The notes beneath the pieces were generated by a model that saw nothing but the letters and a program-made list of their open reading frames with translations, ran no database searches and was not told the origin of the DNA. Source: Tubulanus polymorphus (taxonomy: Eukaryota > Nemertea > Palaeonemertea > Tubulaniformes > Tubulanidae). Taken from it: a stretch of 64,000 nt of DNA. Positions 45,125-53,326 of the stretch are shown one piece after another; the stretch's first letter is position 1; each line of letters opens with the position of its first letter. The translations under genes were made by a program, and so were the position numbers. The stretch is taken from positions 12,702,850-12,766,849 of the forward strand of contig NC_134029.1 in NCBI RefSeq assembly GCF_964204645.1, read 5' to 3'.

Positions 45125-45794
45125 TTAACCACTCATTAAAGACTCAACGTATTGTTCATTATTTGGATCATTGTTCCATTGATCAATAAATTTCTTTGCC
45201 TTTGTTAACTGTTCTAAATATAACTGTAAATCTAGTTTATTAGATTTAATTATGTTTTCCTTTCTTTTCTAAAGGTCTTAAATTCTTCCAATTCCAAATA
45301 AGTTTTTTATTGTATTCATCATTCATGTTGAATTTAGATATTGGTAACACGTGATCAATATGGTAATAATCCCCATAATTATCTATATTCATTTTATCAT
45401 CGAATTGATATATTATCCATGATTTGAGAAATTCATCTGAACAACCCAACAAATTAGATAGTGTTTCTGAATGTGTTTCTTTGTTGAATAATTGTGTTAA
45501 TCTAGTCCTTAAGCATTGTTTCAATCTAAAATTAAGATCTGTTTGATATCTTTCTCTCATATATTCTGCCATATAATAATTATAATGTTCTATATTACCT
45601 TCTCGATATTGTTTGGTATATAGTTTAGTACAAGTTTTACAACAATATTGAAAACCATCTTTGCTAATCTTACGCTTACTAAATTCTGTTGAAGCTAATT
45701 TATCTAATTCACATTTAGAACACTTCTTGTAGTATATGTTTATAACACCAGTGTTATTTGTAATATTGATAGTTTGTGGTTGTTCTGGTTCCAT
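45125..45794 (-). pseudogene. HNH endonuclease, frameshifted near the end (copy B)
   Basis: Starts MEPEQPQ at 45,794. The zinc-ribbon Cys pairs (CSKCELDK, YCCKTCTK) and HNH core (YHIDHVLPIS, NWKNLRPLEKK) are intact. A one-base gain in the A-rich stretch at about 45,258 shifts the last 40 codons. It is preceded by TACGTATAATAAATGG, shared with C. Confidence 0.85.
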
Positions 45795-45918
45795 TTATTA
45801 TACGTATTTTTGCACGTTTGTAATAATGAGTCATAAGTCTCGGCGTCATAGTAACAGCTGTAACAGCTGTGAATTTATAGATTTATTCCATAGCTCCGTA
45901 CATTGAATGTATATAGGC

Positions 45919-46155
45919 TCAAATAGAATCATTTTCTAGTATAAACATCGGATCCTCAACGTATTGTTTATTATTTGGATCATTATTCCATAATTCAATA
46001 AATTTCTTTGCTTTTGTTAACTGTTCTGAATATAACTGTAAATATTCTAATTTCAATTTATTCTCTAAATGTGTTTTAGTTCTATTGTGTCTTGCTTTTT
46101 GGGATTTATCTATATTGATATTACATGTTGAACAGTAGTACTTATTTGCTTCCAT
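45919..46155 (-). CDS. Chimeric ORF: PolB finger plus HNH tail (copy B)
   Basis: Begins exactly like PolB (MEANKYYCSTCN, first C2H2 finger, about 38 codons from the TIR), then at the TIR boundary (46,042) switches to LQLYSEQLTKAKKFIELWNN, which resembles the end of the HNH protein, and stops at 45,919. It has the PolB promoter region, because that is inside the TIR. Present also in C, so it predates the split of B and C. It could be an accidental open frame or a small finger protein that competes with PolB. Confidence 0.5.
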   Translation of the reverse strand: MEANKYYCSTCNINIDKSQKARHNRTKTHLENKLKLEYLQLYSEQLTKAKKFIELWNNDPNNKQYVEDPMFILENDSI

Positions 46156-46319
46156 TTTAATATCAAATTTTTTATTAAAATTGAACATAACACTTACCTC
46201 TCAACGCGTCCCGCCACCTGTGAGTCCAACCACGTGTGAGTCCCGCCTATTTATACTACTCAACAGTGGGGAAAACCCAGCTGCGTGTTGAGACTTGTAA
46301 ATTATGAGGCTTGTGATTG
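46042..46319 (-). repeat. Right TIR of Polinton B, inner part
   Basis: Complement of 34,754-35,033: PolB start codons, TATTTATACTACTC (reverse of the TATA block) and the TGAGGCTTGTGATTGGC edge. At 46,320 it is cut by Polinton C; the rest resumes at 63,626. Confidence 0.85.
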
Positions 46320-46325
46320 GCTAGT
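46320..46325. repeat. Target-site duplication of Polinton C, left
   Basis: GCTAGT, repeated at 63,620-63,625. Six bases is the duplication length known for Polintons. Confidence 0.9.
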
Positions 46326-46593
46326 AGTAATAGGGGTAATAGGCTTTCAGATCAAAGGTCGAACGGTCGAGCTCGTAAAAAATGAAAAACATAAAAATAA
46401 TAACAATTTCTACTTGAATTACTCGCGAAACTCATAAAAATGAAAAATAAATTCTCACACGCTCGAATTTATTTTTCATTTTAATGAGTTTCACTCCTAA
46501 TTCAAGTAGAAATTGTTATTATTTTTATGTTTTTCATTTTTTACTCACCCGCCCGTTCAACCTTTAACCCGAAAGCCTATTACCCCTATTACT
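46326..46593. repeat. Terminal palindrome of Polinton C, left (268 bp)
   Basis: Outer arm AGTAATAGGGGTAATAGGC ... inner arm GCCTATTACCCCTATTACT. The arms pair through TTTCTACTTGAATTA and AAATGAAAAATAAATTC to a loop at TCACACGCTC, with clustered mismatches (AGATCAAAGGTCGAACGG against GGGTTAAAGGTTGAACGG). The right palindrome is its exact mirror, outer arm outermost. Confidence 0.9.
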
Positions 46594-46632
46594 CTTAAAA
46601 TATTCATTTAAATCATTGAACTTCTAAAATCA

Positions 46633-46658
46633 ATTTTAATAAAAAATATAGTATTAAA
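46633..46658 (+). promoter_or_regulatory. Class-2 start motif, PolB
   Basis: TTTTAATAAAAAATATAG then TATTAAAATG at the start codon. The same AATAAAAA spacing precedes the small acidic-tailed gene and the zinc-finger gene in C, and PolB in B. Confidence 0.5.
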
Positions 46659-49600
46659 ATGGAAGCAAATAAGTACTACTGCCCAACATGTAATATCGAT
46701 ATAGATAAATCCCAAAAAGCAAGACACAATAAAACTAGAACACATTTAGAGAATAAATTGAAACTAGAATATAAAGATAATATATTAGAAACTAAATTAG
46801 AAGAATTAAAGAATGAAAAAGAAACATACAAATGTGATACATGTAATCAATCATTCAGTGATAAAAGATATTATAAAGAACATTTAAAATCTATAAGTCA
46901 TATTAGAAATAAGAATAATGATATTATAGGTGAAGATTATTTTGATAATGATAACGATAAGAAACAGAAGATAATTAAAAGCATAAAAAATAAATTAAAC
47001 AATAAAAGACCATACATGGAAGATGTAAGAAATTATATTAATTCATTAGATAATAAAAAAGATATAGAGATAACCGAAGCATTTAAAAGTGATATTGGTC
47101 CAGCAGCTATCGAGTTTAAATTTCATAAAAGTAAAACAATAGAAGAAAATAAAAAACATTTAGAAAATATGAAAGAAATAATAAAAATAATTACAAACGT
47201 AGAATATCCAAAAATTAGTATATCAGTTAAAGTAAAGTTTATAAAATCTGAAGATAAACCAATATATAATATAAATTCTCATTCACAACATATTATATCT
47301 AAACAACATATAGAAGATAAATTAAATAAATGTTATAATGAAATAAAAACTAAAATAGAAGAGAAATATTTTGAAGGATCTGGTTTAATATTTGATGAGA
47401 TAATATTTATAACTTTACATGTTTATAACACAAAATATAATAAGTTAACTAAATCAAAACCAATAGATGAAAATAATGTATCATATTATAAAGAACCTGA
47501 TATTGAAGCATCAAGTTATATTAAACTACCATTTAAAACTAATGCTGTAATAAACGTACAAAATGAAGATGATAAATGTTTTATATGGGCTATAATAAGT
47601 TGTTTACATCCTGCAACTTATAATATTTGTAGATTAACTCATTATAAACCATTTGAAAATAATTATAAGATAGATAAGTATCCTGTTAGAATTAAAAACA
47701 TCCCAAAAATAGAAAGAGATAATAATTTAAAGATAAATGTATTTGATTTAATCAAATTACCAAATACAAAAGGTAACAACATAAAACATTATACATTAGA
47801 ACCTTTATACCTATCAAAAGATTATGATTCAAATGATGTTATAGATATACTATATTATGAGAATCATTATATGTGGATTAAACAAATAGATTTATTTTTT
47901 AGAACAGAAAGTGATCACCATAATAAGATATATCTATGTAGAAAATGTTTACATAAATTTAGTAATGAAAGTACATTATTAAATCATAAACAATTATGTG
48001 ATAATCATGATTATTGTAAATTAGTTTTACCAAATGAAAAAGATAAAATATTAGAATTCAAAAAATATGATTACAAAAATAAAGTACCATTTGTAATATA
48101 TGGAGATTTTGAATCATTAAATAAAGAATTAACAGATAAAGATAGAAAAGATATATATTATAAAAGAAAGAAATTAAATTCTAATGAAAATGATTATTCA
48201 GATGAACCATCAATAACAAATACTATTAAAAAGATTCATCAATCAGCTGCTGCTTTCGGGTTATATATTAAATCTAATTATCCAGAACTAATTGAAAGTG
48301 AATATTATAATTACAGAAATGAAAATGTTATCAATCATTTTTGTGACTTATTAATTGAATATGAAATAAGATTTAATGAAAAGTTAAATAAAAACATAGA
48401 AATTATAATGACAGAAGAAGATAAAGAAGCATTTGAGTTTGCAGATAAATGTTATTATTGTGAAAAGATATTTAATTATAAAGATAAAAAAGTAAGAGAC
48501 CATGATCATTTGAATGGAAAGTTTAGAGGCGCTGCACATGAGAATTGTAACTTACAAGCTAAGAAAATTAACTTTGTACCAGTTATATTTCATAACCTAT
48601 CAGGATATGATGCACATTTATTTATCAAACAGTTATGTCATAAAATAGAAGAAATCAATAATGAAATAGAAATATTAAATTCAAATAGATCAAAAGATAA
48701 AATACCAACTTATAGATTTAGAATGTTAGCTAAAACATCTGAGAATTATATATCATTCCAATTTGGTTGTCTAAGATTTATAGATTCATATAGATTTTTA
48801 AATAGTTCATTAGATAACTTATCAAAATCATTAGTTGATGATGAATTAAAGATATTAAAAGAATATTACCCAAATAATGATGATTTTAAATTAATGAGAT
48901 ATAAAGGAGCAATTCCATATTCTTTCTATAAAAATCATAATGATTTTAAAATAACTGAATTATTGAAAGAACAATTTTATGATGAATTAAAAAATGAATA
49001 TGTTAAAGATGAAGTCTATAATAGAACATTGAATATTTGGAATCATTTCAAAATAGAAAATCACGGGCAATTAGTAGATTTATATTTAAAATCAGATGTA
49101 TTATTATTAACCGATATATTCGAAAGGTTTAGAGATGTAAACCTAAAATATTTCAATATTGATCCTTGTCATTGTTATTCATCACCAGGATTAACATGGG
49201 ATTGTGGATTAAAATTTACAGATATAAAAATGGATTTGTTAACAAATATAGATCAATTACTATTATTTGAAAAATCTATAAGAGGAGGTGTTTCAGGTGT
49301 ATTGGGTGATAGATATTTCAATGTAAATGATAATCCTGGATATAAATTATTATACATAGATGCAAATAATCTTTATGGTTGGGCAATGATGGAACCACAA
49401 CCTTATGGGATGTTTGAAATAACTGAAGTTTTACAAATTGATAAATTTGATTGGAAGAAAAGAATCCTAGATATTGCAGATGATTCAGATATTGGTTACT
49501 TCTTCGTTGTAGATTTAGAATACCCTGAAAATATTAAATTCAAATCTAGAAATCTAGCATATTGTCCCGAACATAAAACTGTTAAACATGAAGAATTATC

Positions 49601-50684
49601 AAATTATCAAAAAAGAATTAAACCCGATAATCATATTCATACTGAAAAGTTAATGGTAACTCAAGAAGATAAATATAATTACGTTGTGCATTATAGAATG
49701 TTGAAGTTTTATTTGAGACAAGGAATGATATTAAAAAAAGTACATAGATATATTTCATTCAGTCAATCTAAATGGTTAGAAAAATATATAGATTTTAATA
49801 CTACACAGAGAACTAAATCTAAAACTGATTTTGAAAAAGATTTTTTTAAGTTAATGAATAATGCGTTCTATGGAAAAACTTGTGAAAACATAAGAAATAG
49901 AAATGATATTGAGTTAGTTAGTAATGGTAAAAGGATAAGGCATTTACAATCATATCCTAAGTTTATAGGTAACAGAATATTTGATGAAAATTTAGCAGCA
50001 GTTAAAATGAGAAGAACTTCAATGAAGTTCGATAAACCTATTTATGTTGGTGCATCAGTTCTAGAAATTTCAAAATTATTAATGTATCAATTTTACTATA
50101 ACATATTACAACCTAATTTTGGAGAAAAGAATATAGAAATTCTATACTTTGATACAGATTCTTACATATTAAAGATAAAAACTGATAACATAACTGATGA
50201 TTTAAAAACATTAAAACACCATTTTGATTTTAGTAATTATCCAAAAAATCATGAATTGTTTACCAATGATAATAAAAAAGTTCCTGGGAAGTTTAAAGAT
50301 GAATTAGGTGGTGAAGAAATGATAGAGTTCATTGGTATTAGATCTAAAATGTATTCATATAAAACTAAAGAACATGAAGCTAAAAAGTTAAAAGGAATTA
50401 CCAAAAGTGTAGTAGAAAAGAATATTCATTTCAAAGATTACATCAATTGTATATTTAATGAAGAAGTTAGAAAACATAAGATGAAATGTTTAAGACCTGA
50501 AGATCATGAAATGTATATTGAAGAGATAGAGAAGATAAGTCTAAACCCATTTGATGATAAAAGATATATTTTAGATGATGGAATCCACACAGTCGCCTAT
50601 GGTTGCAATTTAGATGAATATATAAAATTCAAAAGAGAAGAAACAAAAGAAAATGAGATTATGAAAAGGATTCTAACGTGTTAA
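46659..50684 (+). CDS. polB: Protein-primed family B DNA polymerase, 1,341 aa
   Basis: Replicates the element. In order: two C2H2 fingers (YYCPTCNIDIDKSQKARH at residue 6; YKCDTCNQSFSD at about 55); a segment with DKCFIWAIISC (about 307) and NHYMWIK (about 405) that looks like the Cys and His of a papain/OTU-like protease fold; a Cys-rich finger (YLCRKCLHKF); exonuclease motif YGDFES (about 480); a CYYCEK...RDHDHLNGKFRGAAHENCN module (about 598-632) resembling endonuclease VII; FHNLSGYDAH (about 643); FIDSYRF (about 707); polymerase motif A LLYIDANNLYGWAM (about 896); motif B LMNNAFYGKT (about 1064); motif C YFDTDS (about 1162) and the later GIRSKMYS. All catalytic residues are present and the frame is intact. 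The first 38 codons lie in the TIR. No separate terminal-protein gene is recognised; the large N-terminus could supply it. Confidence 0.95.
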   Translation: MEANKYYCPTCNIDIDKSQKARHNKTRTHLENKLKLEYKDNILETKLEELKNEKETYKCDTCNQSFSDKRYYKEHLKSISHIRNKNNDIIGEDYFDNDNDKKQKIIKSIKNKLNNKRPYMEDVRNYINSLDNKKDIEITEAFKSDIGPAAIEFKFHKSKTIEENKKHLENMKEIIKIITNVEYPKISISVKVKFIKSEDKPIYNINSHSQHIISKQHIEDKLNKCYNEIKTKIEEKYFEGSGLIFDEIIFITLHVYNTKYNKLTKSKPIDENNVSYYKEPDIEASSYIKLPFKTNAVINVQNEDDKCFIWAIISCLHPATYNICRLTHYKPFENNYKIDKYPVRIKNIPKIERDNNLKINVFDLIKLPNTKGNNIKHYTLEPLYLSKDYDSNDVIDILYYENHYMWIKQIDLFFRTESDHHNKIYLCRKCLHKFSNESTLLNHKQLCDNHDYCKLVLPNEKDKILEFKKYDYKNKVPFVIYGDFESLNKELTDKDRKDIYYKRKKLNSNENDYSDEPSITNTIKKIHQSAAAFGLYIKSNYPELIESEYYNYRNENVINHFCDLLIEYEIRFNEKLNKNIEIIMTEEDKEAFEFADKCYYCEKIFNYKDKKVRDHDHLNGKFRGAAHENCNLQAKKINFVPVIFHNLSGYDAHLFIKQLCHKIEEINNEIEILNSNRSKDKIPTYRFRMLAKTSENYISFQFGCLRFIDSYRFLNSSLDNLSKSLVDDELKILKEYYPNNDDFKLMRYKGAIPYSFYKNHNDFKITELLKEQFYDELKNEYVKDEVYNRTLNIWNHFKIENHGQLVDLYLKSDVLLLTDIFERFRDVNLKYFNIDPCHCYSSPGLTWDCGLKFTDIKMDLLTNIDQLLLFEKSIRGGVSGVLGDRYFNVNDNPGYKLLYIDANNLYGWAMMEPQPYGMFEITEVLQIDKFDWKKRILDIADDSDIGYFFVVDLEYPENIKFKSRNLAYCPEHKTVKHEELSNYQKRIKPDNHIHTEKLMVTQEDKYNYVVHYRMLKFYLRQGMILKKVHRYISFSQSKWLEKYIDFNTTQRTKSKTDFEKDFFKLMNNAFYGKTCENIRNRNDIELVSNGKRIRHLQSYPKFIGNRIFDENLAAVKMRRTSMKFDKPIYVGASVLEISKLLMYQFYYNILQPNFGEKNIEILYFDTDSYILKIKTDNITDDLKTLKHHFDFSNYPKNHELFTNDNKKVPGKFKDELGGEEMIEFIGIRSKMYSYKTKEHEAKKLKGITKSVVEKNIHFKDYINCIFNEEVRKHKMKCLRPEDHEMYIEEIEKISLNPFDDKRYILDDGIHTVAYGCNLDEYIKFKREETKENEIMKRILTC

Positions 50685-50687
50685 TCA

Positions 50688-50712
50688 ATTTCAATAAAAA
50701 TTTGTATAATAA
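50688..50712 (+). promoter_or_regulatory. Class-2 start motif, small acidic-tailed gene
   Basis: TTTCAATAAAAATTTG then TATAATAAATG, immediately after the PolB stop. The AATAAA could also serve as the PolB polyadenylation signal. Confidence 0.45.
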
Positions 50713-51054
50713 ATGGAGAGTAAACAAGTACACTGTGAATTCTTAGATAGAATTAAAGATACTTCAAGCGTCAAATCTGTAGATTATAAATTTAAAAAAC
50801 TAACTGAGTTAACAATTCACAAGAAATATTTAATTACTAACATTGAAACAATTACTAATAAATATGGAGATAAATTAGTAATTCATTTAGAATATGAAGG
50901 ATTAAAAGGAAATACATATAAATTCAGAACATATTTACCAGATAGATTTCATAGATTATCAAGTGAAGATCAAGAAGAATTATGTTCTGGAGATTTCTAT
51001 TTCGTATACAAAGGTAAGAATGAAAAAGGGCACCACGATATTGATTTTGAATGA
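50713..51054 (+). CDS. Small acidic-tailed protein, 113 aa (possible ssDNA-binding)
   Basis: A member of a small conserved Polinton family. About residues 25-105 look beta-rich: FKKLTELTIHKKYLIT, KYGDKLVIHLEYEG, KFRTYLPDRFHRLSSEDQ, FYFVYKG. The C-terminus is acidic (DIDFE). Position right after PolB, the AATAAAAA-type start motif shared with PolB and the acidic tail would suit a single-strand-binding or polymerase accessory protein, but no OB-fold signature can be proven by eye. It is intact, and conserved in copy A (117 aa). The gap to the next gene is 15 bases. Confidence 0.7.
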   Translation: MESKQVHCEFLDRIKDTSSVKSVDYKFKKLTELTIHKKYLITNIETITNKYGDKLVIHLEYEGLKGNTYKFRTYLPDRFHRLSSEDQEELCSGDFYFVYKGKNEKGHHDIDFE

Positions 51055-51069
51055 AAATATGTAAAATAA

Positions 51070-51825
51070 ATGGTAGAATTAAAAGAATACAGAATATTTG
51101 TTGATTCTAGAAAACTTACAAATTATAAATCTCATAATTTACTAGTACAATTAGATAGAGAATTCAAGAATTGTGTAGATTTAAAATTAGTAAATATAAG
51201 TTTATGTAATTCTTTTCATAATATATCAAATAAAAGTCTTGATCATTTAGCTTTTAAAATTCATGTTAGAAATTTGAATAAATGGTTTCATCTTTATCTA
51301 AAACCAGGATTATATAATTTAGAAACATTAGCGCAAGAAATTAATAGAAGAGCTCGTTTAAAAATGGGTGCAGCTGCTAGATTTGAAATTAAATTTATCA
51401 AAAATGATAGTTCGAATAAAATAAGAATAAAGTTAACTAATGAACAACATAGATTTCTAGTAAGAAAACCTTTAGCTAAACTGTTTGGAATTCTCCCGGA
51501 TAGAGATTATTCAAGTATCGAAACTTATACAAATTTAATGACTTTTACACATTTTTATATTTATTGCAATTTAATCGATCCTACAAAAACATTCGAAGCA
51601 ACTAAAGATATAACTTGTAATTCTAGTATATTAAACATTTTACCATTGAAGAATGTTAAACAATTTGGAACGCAAATAAATTACAATTTAGCTGAATGTG
51701 ATTTTAAACCTTGTATTCCTCAATTTAATAATTTTAAATTAGAAATAAGAAATCATAATGGATACTTAATTGATTTGAATAACTTTCCTGTAATTTATGA
51801 ATTAGTTATAAGATGTAAAGAGTAA
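51070..51825 (+). CDS. Penton-like minor capsid protein, 251 aa
   Basis: Begins EYRIFVDSRKLTNYKSHNLL, then the block LYLKPGLYNLETLAQEINRR (about residues 77-96) and FTHFYIYCNLIDPTKTFEAT (about 157-176), ending FPVIYELVIRCKE. This pattern (an N-terminal strand with DSR, a PG-x-Y-x-x-x-x-L block, then a YCNLI-like strand) is what I know from the single-jelly-roll penton proteins of Polintons. It would fill the vertices of a capsid built from the protein at 56,494. Intact; the homologue in copy A is broken, and B has lost the gene in its deletion. Confidence 0.65.
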   Translation: MVELKEYRIFVDSRKLTNYKSHNLLVQLDREFKNCVDLKLVNISLCNSFHNISNKSLDHLAFKIHVRNLNKWFHLYLKPGLYNLETLAQEINRRARLKMGAAARFEIKFIKNDSSNKIRIKLTNEQHRFLVRKPLAKLFGILPDRDYSSIETYTNLMTFTHFYIYCNLIDPTKTFEATKDITCNSSILNILPLKNVKQFGTQINYNLAECDFKPCIPQFNNFKLEIRNHNGYLIDLNNFPVIYELVIRCKE

Positions 51826-51841
51826 TTTTTTCACTATATAA
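51824..51841 (+). promoter_or_regulatory. Class-1 start motif, 114-aa gene
   Basis: AATTTTTTCAC then TATATAAATG; the T-run begins right at the end of the previous gene. Confidence 0.5.
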
Positions 51842-52186
51842 ATGAATATAACTGTTGGACCGAGTATATGTTTTGGGTTTGATTTTAAACGTGAGAAAGA
51901 AATGAAATTTAAAATTAATGATGTAATTACACATATCAAAAATATTGCATTTTCTAATGAAACAACATTTGAGTATGAAACAACAATTGATAAAGAAACT
52001 TTTAATGTAGAAAAGATTACCGAGTCTTTAAGATTTTATGAATTAGATGAAGATTTTATAATCGATGATATTAAAAAAATAATAATTGAAATATATACCA
52101 ATGAAACTAGTAATAAAATAAATGTTGAATTAATCATAAATAAGTTAACTAAATATTTTGAAGATAGTAATTTTTTTGATAAATAA
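51842..52186 (+). CDS. 114-aa acidic protein, unknown
   Basis: Starts MNITVGPSICFGFDF. The rest is helical and acidic, with alternating charged residues (KFKINDVITHIKNIAF, ITESLRFYELDEDFIID), no membrane segment and no Cys cluster. I recognise no domain. The stop codon is immediately followed by the ATG of the next gene. It lies between the penton-like and small membrane protein genes, so a virion or assembly role is plausible but unproven. Copy A keeps a broken version without a start codon. Confidence 0.65.
   Translation: MNITVGPSICFGFDFKREKEMKFKINDVITHIKNIAFSNETTFEYETTIDKETFNVEKITESLRFYELDEDFIIDDIKKIIIEIYTNETSNKINVELIINKLTKYFEDSNFFDK
52169..52186 (+). promoter_or_regulatory. Class-1 start motif, 73-aa gene
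   Basis: AATTTTTTTGATAAATAAATG, wholly inside the last codons of the 114-aa gene. Conserved in copy A at 18,244-18,262. Confidence 0.55.
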
Positions 52187-52408
52187 ATGAGTGATAATAA
52201 GTGGATAATAACTGGATTATATAATGGCGCATTACTATCAGTTGGAACTGTTGGTTATTCAATGGTATTAAAAAAAGTATTCAAAATGGGAAGTGTTAAT
52301 GTTGATAGATTTTATATAAATGATATTTTAAAGTTAACATTAGCAGTTACTTTATCTAATTTAACTATTGATTATTTGGAAAAACAAAAATATATTCCTC
52401 CCATATAA
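52187..52408 (+). CDS. 73-aa membrane protein
   Basis: One or two hydrophobic helices (WIITGLYNGALLSVGTVGYS, about residues 6-25; ILKLTLAVTLSNLTI, about 46-60), separated by a basic KKVFKMG stretch and ending DYLEKQKYIPPI. Very similar in copy A, so it is under constraint. Small membrane proteins in this position occur in other Polintons; their function is not known. They may sit in an internal virion membrane or alter host membranes. Confidence 0.75.
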   Translation: MSDNKWIITGLYNGALLSVGTVGYSMVLKKVFKMGSVNVDRFYINDILKLTLAVTLSNLTIDYLEKQKYIPPI

Positions 52409-52416
52409 ATGCATAA

Positions 52417-52432
52417 TTTTTTTGCTAAATAA
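52417..52432 (+). promoter_or_regulatory. Class-1 start motif, 140-aa gene
   Basis: AATTTTTTTGCTAAATAAATG between the 73-aa and 140-aa genes. Confidence 0.55.
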
Positions 52433-52855
52433 ATGGCTTCTGCAATTATAACTATTATAAGATCGGCAATTGTTAACGCTTTAGCATTTACTGGTGGTGG
52501 TTATTTATTTAAACATATTGATAAAAATAGTTCATTAGGAGAACAAAGAAGACATAACTTAGCGTTAGAGAAATACAATAAAGCTGCAGAAGAATATAGA
52601 GAAAAGAGGCAAAACTATATGGATTACATCAATAAAGAATTATATGATCAGAAGATTTCACATAGAGATTTTCAATCAGTTGATGATGCAATGAGTTTAT
52701 ATAACGCGGTAACAAATAAAGAAAAATTACATCTATACAAACCTAAATTATCAGATTATTATACCCCAAGTAAAGAACAACAGAAATATGAAATAATATG
52801 GATTTTAGGTGGAACAGTTATTGTTATATTTGTTGCTTATAAATTTACTAATTAG
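52433..52855 (+). CDS. 140-aa conserved Polinton protein with C-terminal anchor
   Basis: N-terminal small-residue hydrophobic stretch (IVNALAFTGGGYLF), a long charged helix (RHNLALEKYNKAAEEYREKR), a DFQSVDDAMSLYNAV segment, then LSDYYTPSKEQQKYE and a terminal membrane helix (IWILGGTVIVIFVAYKF). The combination of N-A-FTG...LF, an alanine-rich basic helix and DFY-x-PS-x-x-Q is a family I recognise from animal Polintons. Its role is unknown; two hydrophobic ends suggest association with a membrane or a hydrophobic virion layer. Intact here, one stop in copy A. Confidence 0.75.
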   Translation: MASAIITIIRSAIVNALAFTGGGYLFKHIDKNSSLGEQRRHNLALEKYNKAAEEYREKRQNYMDYINKELYDQKISHRDFQSVDDAMSLYNAVTNKEKLHLYKPKLSDYYTPSKEQQKYEIIWILGGTVIVIFVAYKFTN

Positions 52856-52874
52856 TAAGTTTTATTCTAAATAA

Positions 52875-53309
52875 ATGGAAGATAAAGTTGATAGTATTGA
52901 TATTATTCCTCATGATATAAATAAAACTAAATTAAAAACATATTTAGAAAAACAAATATTAGAATTTGAAAGTGACTTAAAGATAAAAAAGAAAAAATAT
53001 TTAAAAAGTAAAATTATATATTATCTTATTATAAGTGGTTCGGTTACAATTAGTTCTGTAATAACATTTCTAGCAATATTCAGTCCATTAACACCTTTAG
53101 CTATATCAATTGGTGTATTAGGATTAAGTTCAAGTGTTTTAACTGGTATAAGTTCAAAATTAAATATAAAAAGTAATAAAGAAAAAATTAAAACTAATAT
53201 AAAAGAAATAAATAAATTAAAGAACACACTAGATTATATAATAAGTTTAAATGGTCATATAACAGTTGAAGAACAAGATAAATTATTAAAAGAATTAATA
53301 AATTATTAA
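52875..53309 (+). CDS. 144-aa two-membrane-segment protein
   Basis: Charged N-terminal helix (KLKTYLEKQILEFESDLKIK), two adjacent hydrophobic segments (YYLIISGSVTISSVITFLAI, about residues 48-67; PLAISIGVLGLSSSVLTGI, about 75-93), a basic linker and a C-terminal coiled coil ending EEQDKLLKELINY. Open in both A and C with mostly conservative differences. The family recurs in animal Polintons in the same block of small genes. Function unknown; hairpin-like membrane insertion is inferred. Preceded by TTCTAAATAAATG, without a long T-run. Confidence 0.75.
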   Translation: MEDKVDSIDIIPHDINKTKLKTYLEKQILEFESDLKIKKKKYLKSKIIYYLIISGSVTISSVITFLAIFSPLTPLAISIGVLGLSSSVLTGISSKLNIKSNKEKIKTNIKEINKLKNTLDYIISLNGHITVEEQDKLLKELINY

Positions 53310-53326
53310 TTTTTTTAATTATATAA
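53309..53326 (+). promoter_or_regulatory. Class-1 start motif, 462-aa gene
   Basis: AATTTTTTTAATTATATAAATG directly after the stop of the 144-aa gene. Confidence 0.55.

Larger units (their letters stand above)
46326..46772 (+). repeat. Left TIR of Polinton C (447 bp)
   Basis: Terminal palindrome (46,326-46,593), a short AT-rich leader and the first 38 codons of PolB up to GAATAT at 46,772. Complementary to 63,158-63,619, with a 15-bp indel near 63,335 and a few substitutions. Confidence 0.9.

Noticed and set aside
46326-46593. Terminal palindromes as independent MITEs that happened to land at Polinton ends
   Set aside because: Both ends of C carry exact mirror copies in the same arm order, and the only target duplication lies outside the whole element. 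The inner borders show none.
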